64,000 bases of DNA, from contig NZ_CP049780.1 of assembly GCF_011193355.1 (NCBI RefSeq), forward strand, positions 5,189,803 through 5,253,802. The letters are read 5' to 3'. A program made the position numbers and the translations under genes. The notes under the pieces are model-generated. The model saw only the letters and a list, made by a program, of their open reading frames with translations, did not search any database and was not told where the DNA came from. The DNA comes from Streptomyces sp. JB150. Lineage in GTDB: Bacteria > Actinomycetota > Actinomycetes > Streptomycetales > Streptomycetaceae. Below are positions 8,944 through 16,591 of this stretch, in pieces; positions within the stretch are counted from its first letter, which is position 1, and each line of letters starts with the position of its first letter.

Positions 8944-8957
8944 GAACACTCGTGTTC
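8944..8957. promoter_or_regulatory. Short perfect dyad in the nucS divergent promoter
   Basis: GAACAC-TC-GTGTTC forms six-base perfect arms between nucS and the divergent gene at 9150. It superficially resembles an SOS box, but the GAAC and GTTC half-sites are six bases apart, not the four expected for actinobacterial LexA. The regulator is unknown. Confidence 0.35.
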
Positions 8958-9149
8958 GGTCGTGGCCGATTGTGTGCCCACCGGGGTCCGCCTGTATCCC
9001 CATTCTCCTGGTGCCGTCACGGTCTGGTGCCTACCGTAGGGAACGGGAGGTCGCGACGCGTGTACACAGGGTGTCCGGGTGTCCGGTGTTCGCGAGCTCC
9101 CTCATCTGTCCGGCAACCCCTGCTGGTCGGGGGTGCGAGAGGAGTACCC

Positions 9150-9542
9150 ATGTCGCTCGACGTCTCACCGGCCCTACTCGAACAGGCCGAGCGAGGCGAG
9201 GTCGACGAAGCTGACTTCGTCGACTGCGTCCGGACCTCCCTGCCCTACGCGTGGGAGATGATCAGCTCCCTGGTGGCCCAGCTGAAGGTGGACGGCGGCC
9301 AGTTCGCCGACAACCAGATGCCCCCGCCGGACGAGCAGGCACGCGGTCAGCTCCTGCGCGCACTCGCGAGTGACGCCATCCGCGGTGCGCTGCAGCGGCA
9401 CTTCGGGGTGCGCCTGGCCTTCCAGAACTGCCACCGGGTGGCCGTGTTCCCGCTGGACGGTTCGGCGGACGAGACGCTGGCCCGCTTCACCTCGGTGCGC
9501 GGTCAGTTGCTCAACCAGTCCCCGGAGCTTCGGGACTGCTGA
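9150..9542 (+). CDS. SCO5389 family protein
   Basis: A 130-residue soluble, acidic protein of the conserved actinobacterial family named after SCO5389. It begins MSLDVSPALLEQAERGEVDEADF and has no membrane segment or known catalytic motif. The ATG at 9150 is selected by GAGAGGAG seven bases upstream. The longer frame from 8952 runs through the promoter region and is not plausible. It is divergent from nucS, a neighbourhood recalled from S. coelicolor. The function is unknown. Confidence 0.85.
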   Translation: MSLDVSPALLEQAERGEVDEADFVDCVRTSLPYAWEMISSLVAQLKVDGGQFADNQMPPPDEQARGQLLRALASDAIRGALQRHFGVRLAFQNCHRVAVFPLDGSADETLARFTSVRGQLLNQSPELRDC

Positions 9543-9738
9543 CGCAGCGAGGCACCGGCTTGCCGCTCTCGTCCACGGGAGGTGCGATCTCTACCGGGGC
9601 GGCAAGCTCCCCGCACCACCCGTCTCGGCGCACCGCCGGTCGCCCCGCGCTGCCCGTCGCCCCCGTCGCCTCCGGTCCTCCCGGTCCGGTCGCCCTGTCA
9701 TGGTCGCCCAGCCCCGGTCGCCCCGCTCCGGCCGCCGC

Positions 9739-10767
9739 TCACCGCAGCTGTGGCAGCACCTCGCCGCCCAGCCGCCGTACGTTCTCCTCCGTCGCCGCCA
9801 GGTCTCCCGAGCCCTCGACCAGCAGGGCGAAGCGGGAGATGCCGGTCCGCTCGCTGGTCGCCGCGAGCCGGTCGGCGCACAGCCGCGGGGTGCCCACCGG
9901 GTGCAGCCCGCAGAGCAGTTCGGTGTAGGCCAGCGGATCGCGCATCCCGCGCTCCCGGCCGTCCACCGTCATATGCGCGTCCAGACCCTGTTTCAGCCAG
10001 CCTGGCATCGCCTTGGTCAGGGTCTCGGCCGCGTCGACCCGCCGGTCCGCGATCTGGCAGACGCCGGCCGACACATGGCCCGGATCGGCGAGCTGCTCCG
10101 CCGGCCGGCCGGCGGCTCGGGCGAGGCGGCGCCACAGGCCGACCATCTCGGCCTTCTCCTCGTCCCCGACATGCATGCCGAGCAGCATCGGCAGCCCGCG
10201 CTCGGCCGCCGTCCGGACACTGGCGGGGGAGGTGCAGGCGACCAGCACCTCGGGGCCGTCGGTCTCGGTCAACGACTCCGACGGCCGCGGCACGACCGGC
10301 ACCTCACGGAAGGCATAGCGCTCCCCGGCGGCCTCGACGCGCGGTTCGCGCAGCCAGCGCACCAGCAGATCGAGTGATTCGGGAAAGCCCTTCTCGTACG
10401 CCTCCAGGCCCGCGCCGAACACTTCGAGGTCCACCCACGGACCGCCCCGGCCCACGCCCAGCGACAGCCGTCCGCCGCTCGTCACATGGAGCAGCGCCGC
10501 CTGCTCGCCGAGCGCCACGGGGTGCGTGGTGGGCAGCACGCTGACCGCCGTGCCGACCCGGATGCGCCGGGTGCGGCCGAGCAGCAACGCGGCGAGGGTG
10601 ATGGCCGACGGACAGGTGCCGTACGGCACGAAGTGGTGCTCGGCCAGCCAGACCGAGTCGAGCCCCGCTTCCTCGGAGACCTCCGCCGAGCGGACCGCGC
10701 GGTGCAGCGCCTCCCCCTGGCCCTGACCCGGGAACTGGGCCGCCAACACGAAACTTCCTACGCGCAT
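9739..10767 (-). CDS. LLM-class flavin-dependent oxidoreductase
   Basis: A 342-residue member of the bacterial luciferase-like monooxygenase family, which uses FMNH2 or F420H2 as cofactor. Typical features are the start RVGSFVLAAQFPG, AGLDSVWLAEHHFVPYG with the family EHH motif, GRTRRIRVGTAVSVLP, and GRLSLGVGRGGP as a flavin phosphate loop. The start ATG at 10767 has AGGAAGAG immediately upstream; the much longer frame into the next gene is a shadow. The substrate cannot be predicted and no biosynthetic neighbours are present. Confidence 0.9.
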   Translation of the reverse strand: MRVGSFVLAAQFPGQGQGEALHRAVRSAEVSEEAGLDSVWLAEHHFVPYGTCPSAITLAALLLGRTRRIRVGTAVSVLPTTHPVALGEQAALLHVTSGGRLSLGVGRGGPWVDLEVFGAGLEAYEKGFPESLDLLVRWLREPRVEAAGERYAFREVPVVPRPSESLTETDGPEVLVACTSPASVRTAAERGLPMLLGMHVGDEEKAEMVGLWRRLARAAGRPAEQLADPGHVSAGVCQIADRRVDAAETLTKAMPGWLKQGLDAHMTVDGRERGMRDPLAYTELLCGLHPVGTPRLCADRLAATSERTGISRFALLVEGSGDLAATEENVRRLGGEVLPQLR

Positions 10768-10988
10768 CGCTCTTCCTGCTTCCTCGGCTCCGACACGGAG
10801 CTGCCCCACCCGGCATAACTGTCTGACACGTGCCGAGGACACGGCCTCGCGGCCGAATTTGCCGATTGTCTGCAGAATGCCCGCCAGGGCGGGGGACTTG
10901 TGGGGGTTCCCCCGGGTTCCGCATACCCCCGTCACGGACGCGTAGGCTGGACAGGACCCGCTCCCTGTATAGCTCCGTGAGGTGTTCC

Positions 10989-11330
10989 GTGTCCCCGCGT
11001 CGCAACCGACCCAAGGGCCCGAAGAATGCCGTCTCCTCCGGCCGGGGCGCCGAGGACGACCGGCCGGGCCGCTACGGCGGCTGGCAGTCCAGCGTGGACT
11101 GGGCCGGCGAGGAGTGGAGCGTGCGCCACGTCGCGGGCGCGAGCGCGCAGGGCAAGAGCTACCGCTGCCCCGGCTGCGACCAGCTGATCCCCGACGGCGT
11201 CCCGCACGTCGTCGCCTGGCCGCAGTACGCGGGCGTCGACGACCGCCGCCACTGGCACAAGGCGTGCTGGAACGCACGGGACCGCCGCACCACGCGGGTG
11301 CAGCGGTCCCGTAACGCGCCGAGGTTCTGA
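10989..11330 (+). CDS. Small Cys/His (zinc ribbon-like) protein
   Basis: A 113-residue basic protein beginning SPRRNRPKGPKN. A candidate metal site is formed by YRCPGC in the middle and HWHKACW about 28 residues later, with an intervening His (PHVV). This Cys2/His-Cys arrangement suggests a small zinc-binding nucleic-acid or ribosome-associated protein. Members in Streptomyces are often annotated as ATP/GTP-binding protein without visible P-loop support, and I see no P-loop. Start GTG 10989 has a GTGAGGTG stretch five bases upstream. It is convergent with the ABC permease at 11343. Confidence 0.78.
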   Translation: MSPRRNRPKGPKNAVSSGRGAEDDRPGRYGGWQSSVDWAGEEWSVRHVAGASAQGKSYRCPGCDQLIPDGVPHVVAWPQYAGVDDRRHWHKACWNARDRRTTRVQRSRNAPRF

Positions 11331-11342
11331 CGGCAGCCGTCG

Positions 11343-12194
11343 CTAGACGTCGCGCCGCTCCAGCAGCGCGTAGGCGCCGGCGAAGGCGACGGCGGTGACG
11401 CCCAGCATGATCCACAGCGGGTCCCAGCCCGTCGGGCCCGAGTCGCTGAGGGAGTTGGCGTAGAAGACGCCGAGCTGGTTCGGGATCGAGTACTCGAACA
11501 GGAAGGTGCGCACGTCCTCCAGCGACGAGGAGAACATGAACAGCGCGACCACCAGCGGGGCGAGAACCGCGCCGATCATGATGGTGATGGCGCCCGCGGA
11601 GTGCCGGATGATCGAGCCGACGACCAGCGACAGCAGACCGAGCAGCGCGATGTAGAGCGAGACGCCGACCGTGGCCTTCAGCCACTCGCCGCCCGACGGG
11701 TCCCGGGCGTCCACCATGCCGACCTGGGCGACGGCCACCAGGGAGGAGGAGAGCAGCGTCACGGTGAACGCGACCGCGAAGAAGACGATCGCCTTCGCCG
11801 TCAGCACCCGCCCGCGCGAGGGGCAGGCCGTCATCGTGGTGCGGATCATGCCCGTGCCGTACTCGGACGCCGTGGTCAGCACGCCGAGCGTGATGACGCA
11901 CATGCTGCCGAGCAACAGCCCGAAGAAGCCCAGGGCCAGCGCGCTCTCCGAGCCGAGGTCGCTCTCGGAGGCCGAGCTGCCCACCACGGTGCCGGTCAGC
12001 AGGCCGATGCCGACGACGAGTGCGACGAAGACCCCGAGCGTCCACATCGTGGAGCGCACCGACTTGATCTTCGTCCACTCCGAGGCGATGGCGTGCCCGA
12101 GGTGGGTGCGCACGACGGGGATCGGCGAGGTGTAACCGGAGTACGGCGGCATGCCGGGCGCGGCCGGCGACGGCGGGGTCTGGGGCGTGCTCAT
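11343..12194 (-). CDS. ABC-2 family transporter permease (copy 1)
   Basis: A 283-residue permease: a Pro-rich cytoplasmic N-terminus, the SEWTKIKSVRSTMWTL motif before the first helix, six hydrophobic segments, the SEYGTGMIRTTMTACPSRG cytoplasmic loop typical of actinobacterial ABC-2 permeases, and a short C-terminal RRDV. The start ATG at 12194 overlaps the stop of the upstream ATPase gene (ATGA), so the two are translationally coupled. It is clearly related to the permease at 13600-14370. Confidence 0.92.
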   Translation of the reverse strand: MSTPQTPPSPAAPGMPPYSGYTSPIPVVRTHLGHAIASEWTKIKSVRSTMWTLGVFVALVVGIGLLTGTVVGSSASESDLGSESALALGFFGLLLGSMCVITLGVLTTASEYGTGMIRTTMTACPSRGRVLTAKAIVFFAVAFTVTLLSSSLVAVAQVGMVDARDPSGGEWLKATVGVSLYIALLGLLSLVVGSIIRHSAGAITIMIGAVLAPLVVALFMFSSSLEDVRTFLFEYSIPNQLGVFYANSLSDSGPTGWDPLWIMLGVTAVAFAGAYALLERRDV

Positions 12195-13486
12195 CGGGCG
12201 TCCTCGGACTGGGTCGGGTCGGAGACGGGGGCGGAGGCCTGCGGCGCGGGCGCCTCGGGCGCCGGGGCGGCGGCGGGCGCGGCCGCCGGAGCCTGGCCCG
12301 GCGCCTGGGCGGGCGCGGGCGGCTGCTGCGGCGCCGGCTGCGCGTACGGGTTCGGCTGACCGGCCGGGGCGGGGGGCGCGGCCGGGGCCTGCGGGCCGCC
12401 GTACGGGCCGGGGGCGCCGTAGGGACCCGGCGCCTGCGGCATCGCGAACGGCTGCCCGCCCTGCTGGGGCGGCGGCGGGGCGTACCAGCCCGGCTGGCCC
12501 TGGCCGGGCACCGGCACCGGCGGCTGCGCGCCCGGCGGCAGCGGCTGCTGGAGGCCCGCCTTCTGGTCGGTGGTGGAGCGGTAGTCGACGGCCGCCTGCG
12601 TCATCCGCATGTACGCCTCCTCCAGGGAGGCCTGGTGCGGCGACAGCTCCCACAGCCGTACGTCCGTCTCGTGCGCGATGTCACTGATGCGCGGCAGCGG
12701 CAGCCCGGTCACCCGCAGCGCCCCGTCCTGCTCGGGCAGCACCTGGCCGCCCGCCTCGGTCAGCGCGGACGCCAGCTTCTCGCGCGCCTGCGACTCGGTG
12801 TCCGGGGTGCGCACCCGGGCGAACCCGGCGGAGTTCGCCGCGATGAAGTCCCGCACGCTCATGTCGGCGAGCAGCTGCCCGCGCCCGATCACGATGAGGT
12901 GGTCGGCGGTCAGCGCCATCTCGCTCATCAGGTGCGAGGAGACGAAGACGGTACGGCCCTCGGCCGCGAGCGACTTCATCAGGTTGCGCACCCAGAGGAT
13001 GCCCTCGGGGTCGAGCCCGTTGACCGGCTCGTCGAACAGCAGCACCTGCGGGTCGCCCAGCAGCGCCGCGGCGATGCCGAGCCGCTGGCCCATGCCCAGC
13101 GAGAAGTCCTTCGAGCGGCGCCGGGCCACGTCCTGGAGGCCCACCACGCCCAGCACCTCGTCCACCCGGCGGGCCGGGATGCCGGACAGCTGGGCCAGGG
13201 ACAGCAGGTGGTTGCGGGCCGTCCGGCCGCCGTGCACGGCCTTAGCGTCGAGCAGCGCGCCGACCTGGCGGGGCGCGTTCGGCAGCTTGCGGTACGGGTA
13301 GCCGCCGATCGTCACCTGCCCCGAGGTGGGGTTGTCCAGGCCGAGGATCATGCGCATCGTCGTCGACTTGCCGGAGCCGTTGGGGCCCAGGAAGCCGGTG
13401 ACGGCGCCGGGCCGCACCTGGAAGGAAAGGTTGTACACAGCGGTCTTGTCGCCGTAGCGCTTGGTCAGGCCGACTGCCTCGATCAT
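12191..13486 (-). CDS. ABC transporter ATP-binding protein with Pro/Ala-rich tail (copy 1)
   Basis: A 431-residue ATPase with Walker A GPNGSGKST, signature FSLGMGQRLGIAAAL, Walker B VLLFDEPVNGLDPEG and H-loop SSHLMSE. The first about 310 residues parallel the copy-2 ATPase at 14376-15335. The last about 110 residues are an unusual Pro/Ala/Gln/Gly-rich, disordered tail absent from copy 2. ATG 13486 is used because the sibling also begins with MIE at this point; a GTG at 13495 is an alternative. It is the first gene of a two-gene operon with the permease at 11343. Confidence 0.9.
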   Translation of the reverse strand: MIEAVGLTKRYGDKTAVYNLSFQVRPGAVTGFLGPNGSGKSTTMRMILGLDNPTSGQVTIGGYPYRKLPNAPRQVGALLDAKAVHGGRTARNHLLSLAQLSGIPARRVDEVLGVVGLQDVARRRSKDFSLGMGQRLGIAAALLGDPQVLLFDEPVNGLDPEGILWVRNLMKSLAAEGRTVFVSSHLMSEMALTADHLIVIGRGQLLADMSVRDFIAANSAGFARVRTPDTESQAREKLASALTEAGGQVLPEQDGALRVTGLPLPRISDIAHETDVRLWELSPHQASLEEAYMRMTQAAVDYRSTTDQKAGLQQPLPPGAQPPVPVPGQGQPGWYAPPPPQQGGQPFAMPQAPGPYGAPGPYGGPQAPAAPPAPAGQPNPYAQPAPQQPPAPAQAPGQAPAAAPAAAPAPEAPAPQASAPVSDPTQSEDAR

Positions 13487-13599
13487 GCTCCGCACCCATC
13501 GAAAGGTTCAGGACAGCGGGGCACACGCCCCCGTAAGGGTTAGGAGGATATCGGGGCGCTGACGGTTCCACCCAAGAGCGAGTAAAGAAACGACCGCTC

Positions 13600-14370
13600 C
13601 TAGGCGTCCCGTCGCTTGAGCAGCAGGTAACCGCCGGCCAGGGCCGCGACCACCCACAGCGCCATGATCCCAAGGCCGCCCCACGGGCCGTACGGGGTGT
13701 CGTCGCCGGCCGGCGGCACCACCTGCATGACCTTGCTGCCGGCCTGGTCCGGCAGGAACCGGCCGATCCTCTTCGTGGCGCCGACGTTGCCGAGGATGTT
13801 CGAGATCAGGAAGAAGAACGGCATCAGGATGCCCAGCGACAGCATCGGGGAGCGCAGCATCGCGGCGACGCCCATGGAGAACATCGCGATCAGCGTCATG
13901 TAGAGCCCGCCGCCGATCACCGCCCGCAGCACCCCCGGATCGCCGAGGCGCGCCCCGAGATCGCCGAGCATCGCCTGCCCGAGGAAGAACGCGGCGAAGC
14001 TGGTGGCCGTCCCGACCACCAGGGCGAGCCCGGTCGCGACCGCCAGTTTGCCGGACAGGAACACGCCGCGCTGCGGTACGGCGGCCAGCGAGGTGCGGAT
14101 CATGCCGGTGCTGTACTCGTTGGAGACCACGAGCACCCCGAACACGATCATCGCGAGCTGACCGAGACTCATCCCCGCGAAGCTGATGAACGTCGGGTCG
14201 AACGACAGCCGGTCCCGGGCGTTCATGGAGTCGAACTCGTTCTTCGACAGCGCGGCGATGAGCATCCCCAGCGCGATGGTGACCAGCACGGCGAGCGAGA
14301 GGGTCCACACCGTGGACGCCACCGAGCGGATCTTCGTCCACTCCGACCGGATGACCTGGGTGGCCGCCAT
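13600..14370 (-). CDS. ABC-2 family transporter permease (copy 2)
   Basis: A 256-residue permease with RSEWTKIRSVASTVWTL before the first helix, six hydrophobic segments and the loop SNEYSTGMIRTSLAAVPQRG, ending KRRDA. Shared motifs with the copy-1 permease show a tandem duplication of the whole transporter. It starts five bases after the stop of its ATPase gene. Confidence 0.92.
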   Translation of the reverse strand: MAATQVIRSEWTKIRSVASTVWTLSLAVLVTIALGMLIAALSKNEFDSMNARDRLSFDPTFISFAGMSLGQLAMIVFGVLVVSNEYSTGMIRTSLAAVPQRGVFLSGKLAVATGLALVVGTATSFAAFFLGQAMLGDLGARLGDPGVLRAVIGGGLYMTLIAMFSMGVAAMLRSPMLSLGILMPFFFLISNILGNVGATKRIGRFLPDQAGSKVMQVVPPAGDDTPYGPWGGLGIMALWVVAALAGGYLLLKRRDA

Positions 14371-14375
14371 GCTCC

Positions 14376-15335
14376 TCAGCCCTTCCGCCGGCCGTCGCCC
14401 CACTGCTGCCGCTGCCGCGGCGCGGGTGGGGTGTCCGAGTGCGCGTGGTACTCGACCGACTCCGCGGTCAGCCGCATGAACGCCTCCTCGAGCGAGGCCT
14501 GCTGCGGGCTCAGCTCGTGCAGCACCACCTGGTGCTGCGCGGCCAGCTCGCCGATCCGCTCCGGCTTCTCGCCGTCCGCCTCGAACGCCCCGCCGTTCGC
14601 CACGGCCGCGATCCCGGCCCCGTGCAGCACGTCCAGCAGCCGCTCCGGCTGCGGGGTGCGGATCCGGACGTAACTGCGCGAGTTCTTCGCGATGAAGTCC
14701 GCCATGGAGGTGTCGGCGAGCAGCCGGCCCTGCCCGATCACCACCAAGTGGTCCGCGGTCAGCGCCATCTCGCTCATCAGATGACTCGACACGAACACCG
14801 TCCGCCCTTGCGCGGCCAGCGACTTCACCAGCGTGCGGATCCAGTGGATGCCCTCGGGGTCGAGCCCGTTGACCGGCTCGTCGAACATCAGGATGCGCGG
14901 GTCGCCGAGCAGCGCGGCGGCGATGCCGAGCCGCTGCCCCATGCCCAGCGAGAACCCCTTGGCCTTCTTGCGGGCCACCGCCGTGAGTCCGACCGTGTCC
15001 AGCACCTCGTGCACCCGCTGCTCCGGGATGCCGTTGCTCTGGGCGAGGCACAGCAGATGGTGGTAGGCGCTGCGCCCGCCGTGCACCGCCTTGGCGTCCA
15101 GGAGCGCGCCGATGTACGTCAGCGGGTCCCTGAGCCGGTCGTAGTGCTTGCCGTCGATGCGCACGTCCCCGGCGGTCGGCCGGTCCAGGCCCAGCACGAT
15201 CCGCATGGTGGTGGACTTGCCCGCGCCGTTCGGGCCGAGGAAGCCCGTGACGATGCCGGGTCGCACGGCGAACGTCAGGTTGTTGACCGCCACCTTCTCG
15301 CCGTACCGCTTGGTCAGCCCCTCGAGCTCGATCAT
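14376..15335 (-). CDS. ABC transporter ATP-binding protein (copy 2)
   Basis: A 319-residue ATPase. It has Walker A GPNGAGKST, signature FSLGMGQRLGIAAAL, Walker B ILMFDEPVNGLDPEG and H-loop SSHLMSEMALTADH. The regulatory C-terminal half contains HELSPQQASLEEAFMRLTAESVEY, matching the copy-1 protein. It forms a two-gene operon with the permease at 13600. The operon follows the filP terminator on the same strand, so it has its own promoter in the short region 15336-15356 or reads through from filP. Confidence 0.93.
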   Translation of the reverse strand: MIELEGLTKRYGEKVAVNNLTFAVRPGIVTGFLGPNGAGKSTTMRIVLGLDRPTAGDVRIDGKHYDRLRDPLTYIGALLDAKAVHGGRSAYHHLLCLAQSNGIPEQRVHEVLDTVGLTAVARKKAKGFSLGMGQRLGIAAALLGDPRILMFDEPVNGLDPEGIHWIRTLVKSLAAQGRTVFVSSHLMSEMALTADHLVVIGQGRLLADTSMADFIAKNSRSYVRIRTPQPERLLDVLHGAGIAAVANGGAFEADGEKPERIGELAAQHQVVLHELSPQQASLEEAFMRLTAESVEYHAHSDTPPAPRQRQQWGDGRRKG

Positions 15336-15358
15336 GCGGCCACGCTAGAACGGGACAA

Positions 15359-15389
15359 AGCCCCCTGCCACCGGAAGTGGCAGGGGGCT
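15359..15389 (-). terminator. Strong hairpin terminator after filP
   Basis: A perfect 13-bp stem (AGCCCCCTGCCAC / GTGGCAGGGGGCT) with a five-base loop. Read on the minus strand it is followed by TTT. It lies 45 bases beyond the filP stop and separates filP from the downstream ABC operon. Confidence 0.85.
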
Positions 15390-15433
15390 CGGCGCCGTGC
15401 GGTTGGCGGGACCGCCGGTTGGCGGACCGCCGG

Positions 15434-16372
15434 TTACCGGGTCTGCTGGGCCGGGACCCCGCGGGAGATCGGCTCGTCGTCCGAGGACGGCGTGCCGGCC
15501 GCGGCCACCGCGGCGCCCGTGAGCGTGGCGAGCATCTCGCGCACGTTGGTGAGCTGGGCGTTGATGGAGTCGCGGCGGTTGGTGAGGGCGGCCAGCTCGC
15601 GCTCGGATTCCGAACGGATCCGGTCCGCCTTGGCGTTGGCGTCGGCCACGATGTCCTCGGCCTGGCGCTGGGCGGTCTCCACCGTCTGGCGGGCGCGGCG
15701 CTCGGCGTCGGTGCGCAGCTTCTCGGCCTCCAGGCGCAGCTGCTCGGCGCGGTGCTCGATCTCGGCGAGGCGCTTCTCGGCCTTGGCCTGACGGGACGCC
15801 AGGTCGCGCTCGGACTGCTCGCGGCGCTTGGCCAGGTTCGTCTCGAAGTCCGCGGCGGCCTGGGCGGCCTTGGCGCGGGTCTCCTCGAACAGCGCGTCGG
15901 CCTCCTCGCGCTTGGACTGCGCGTCCTTCTGCGCCTCGGCGCGCAGCTGGGCGGCGTCGGCCTTGGCCTTCTCGACGATCCGGACGCCCTCGTCCTCGGC
16001 CTTCGCCTTGCGCTCGGCGGCGAACGCCTCGGCGTCGTTGCGCACCTGCTGGGCCGCCGACTCGGCCAGCTCACGGTGCTGCTCGGCCGCGCGACGGGCC
16101 TCCTCGCGCAGGTCCTTGGCCTCTTCCTCGGCGAGTCGCAGGATCTTCTCCACGCGCGCGCCGAGACCGGCGTACGACGGCTCGGCGTCGCTGACCTGGG
16201 CCTGGGCGTTCTGCGTTTCGAGGTGGAGCTCCTCGATGCGCTTTTCCAGAGCGGTGATGCGGGCGAGAGCACTGTCACGGTCGGAGACGAGCTTGGAGAT
16301 ACGTTCGTCCACCTGAGCGCGGTCGTATCCACGCCGCACAAGCTCGAAGCCGTAGGGGGAAGTGTCGCTCAT
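15434..16372 (-). CDS. filP: FilP, filament-forming coiled-coil cytoskeletal protein
   Basis: FilP is an intermediate-filament-like protein that forms a cytoplasmic network behind hyphal tips and gives Streptomyces hyphae mechanical strength. The 312-residue length agrees with known FilP (about 310). A DivIVA-like N-terminal segment (YGFELVRRGYDRAQVDERI) precedes almost uninterrupted Ala/Glu/Lys/Arg coiled coil from about residue 20 to 285, then a short flexible Ser/Pro tail. It lies directly downstream of scy, the expected neighbour, but 219 bases separate them and it has its own terminator. Confidence 0.94.
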   Translation of the reverse strand: MSDTSPYGFELVRRGYDRAQVDERISKLVSDRDSALARITALEKRIEELHLETQNAQAQVSDAEPSYAGLGARVEKILRLAEEEAKDLREEARRAAEQHRELAESAAQQVRNDAEAFAAERKAKAEDEGVRIVEKAKADAAQLRAEAQKDAQSKREEADALFEETRAKAAQAAADFETNLAKRREQSERDLASRQAKAEKRLAEIEHRAEQLRLEAEKLRTDAERRARQTVETAQRQAEDIVADANAKADRIRSESERELAALTNRRDSINAQLTNVREMLATLTGAAVAAAGTPSSDDEPISRGVPAQQTR

Positions 16373-16591
16373 GGGGTTCCTGTCGAATGAGACCGGTGAG
16401 GTGATAAGGGGAATCCTAGGGGCCGAAGCGGCGTGTCATCGAGCGGATGCGTGTTTGATCTGGAGAATGACACCCCTTTTGAGTGGCTGACCCTCGGATC
16501 GCTTGCCAGACACGTCGGCAAAGGCTTGGCCAAAGGCCCCGTCGGGGACGGGGTCAAAGACTCCAGCAAACACCGCTGCCCGCCTCCTCGG

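Noticed and set aside
8944..8957. Possible LexA box upstream of nucS
   Set aside because: The GAAC and GTTC halves are separated by six bases, whereas the actinobacterial SOS box has four. It was kept only as an unassigned dyad.
9739..12078. 779-residue reading frame joining the LLM oxidoreductase with upstream DNA
   Set aside because: Homology starts exactly at ATG 10767 with AGGAAGAG upstream. The rest is antisense to the zinc ribbon gene or in a wrong frame of the permease.
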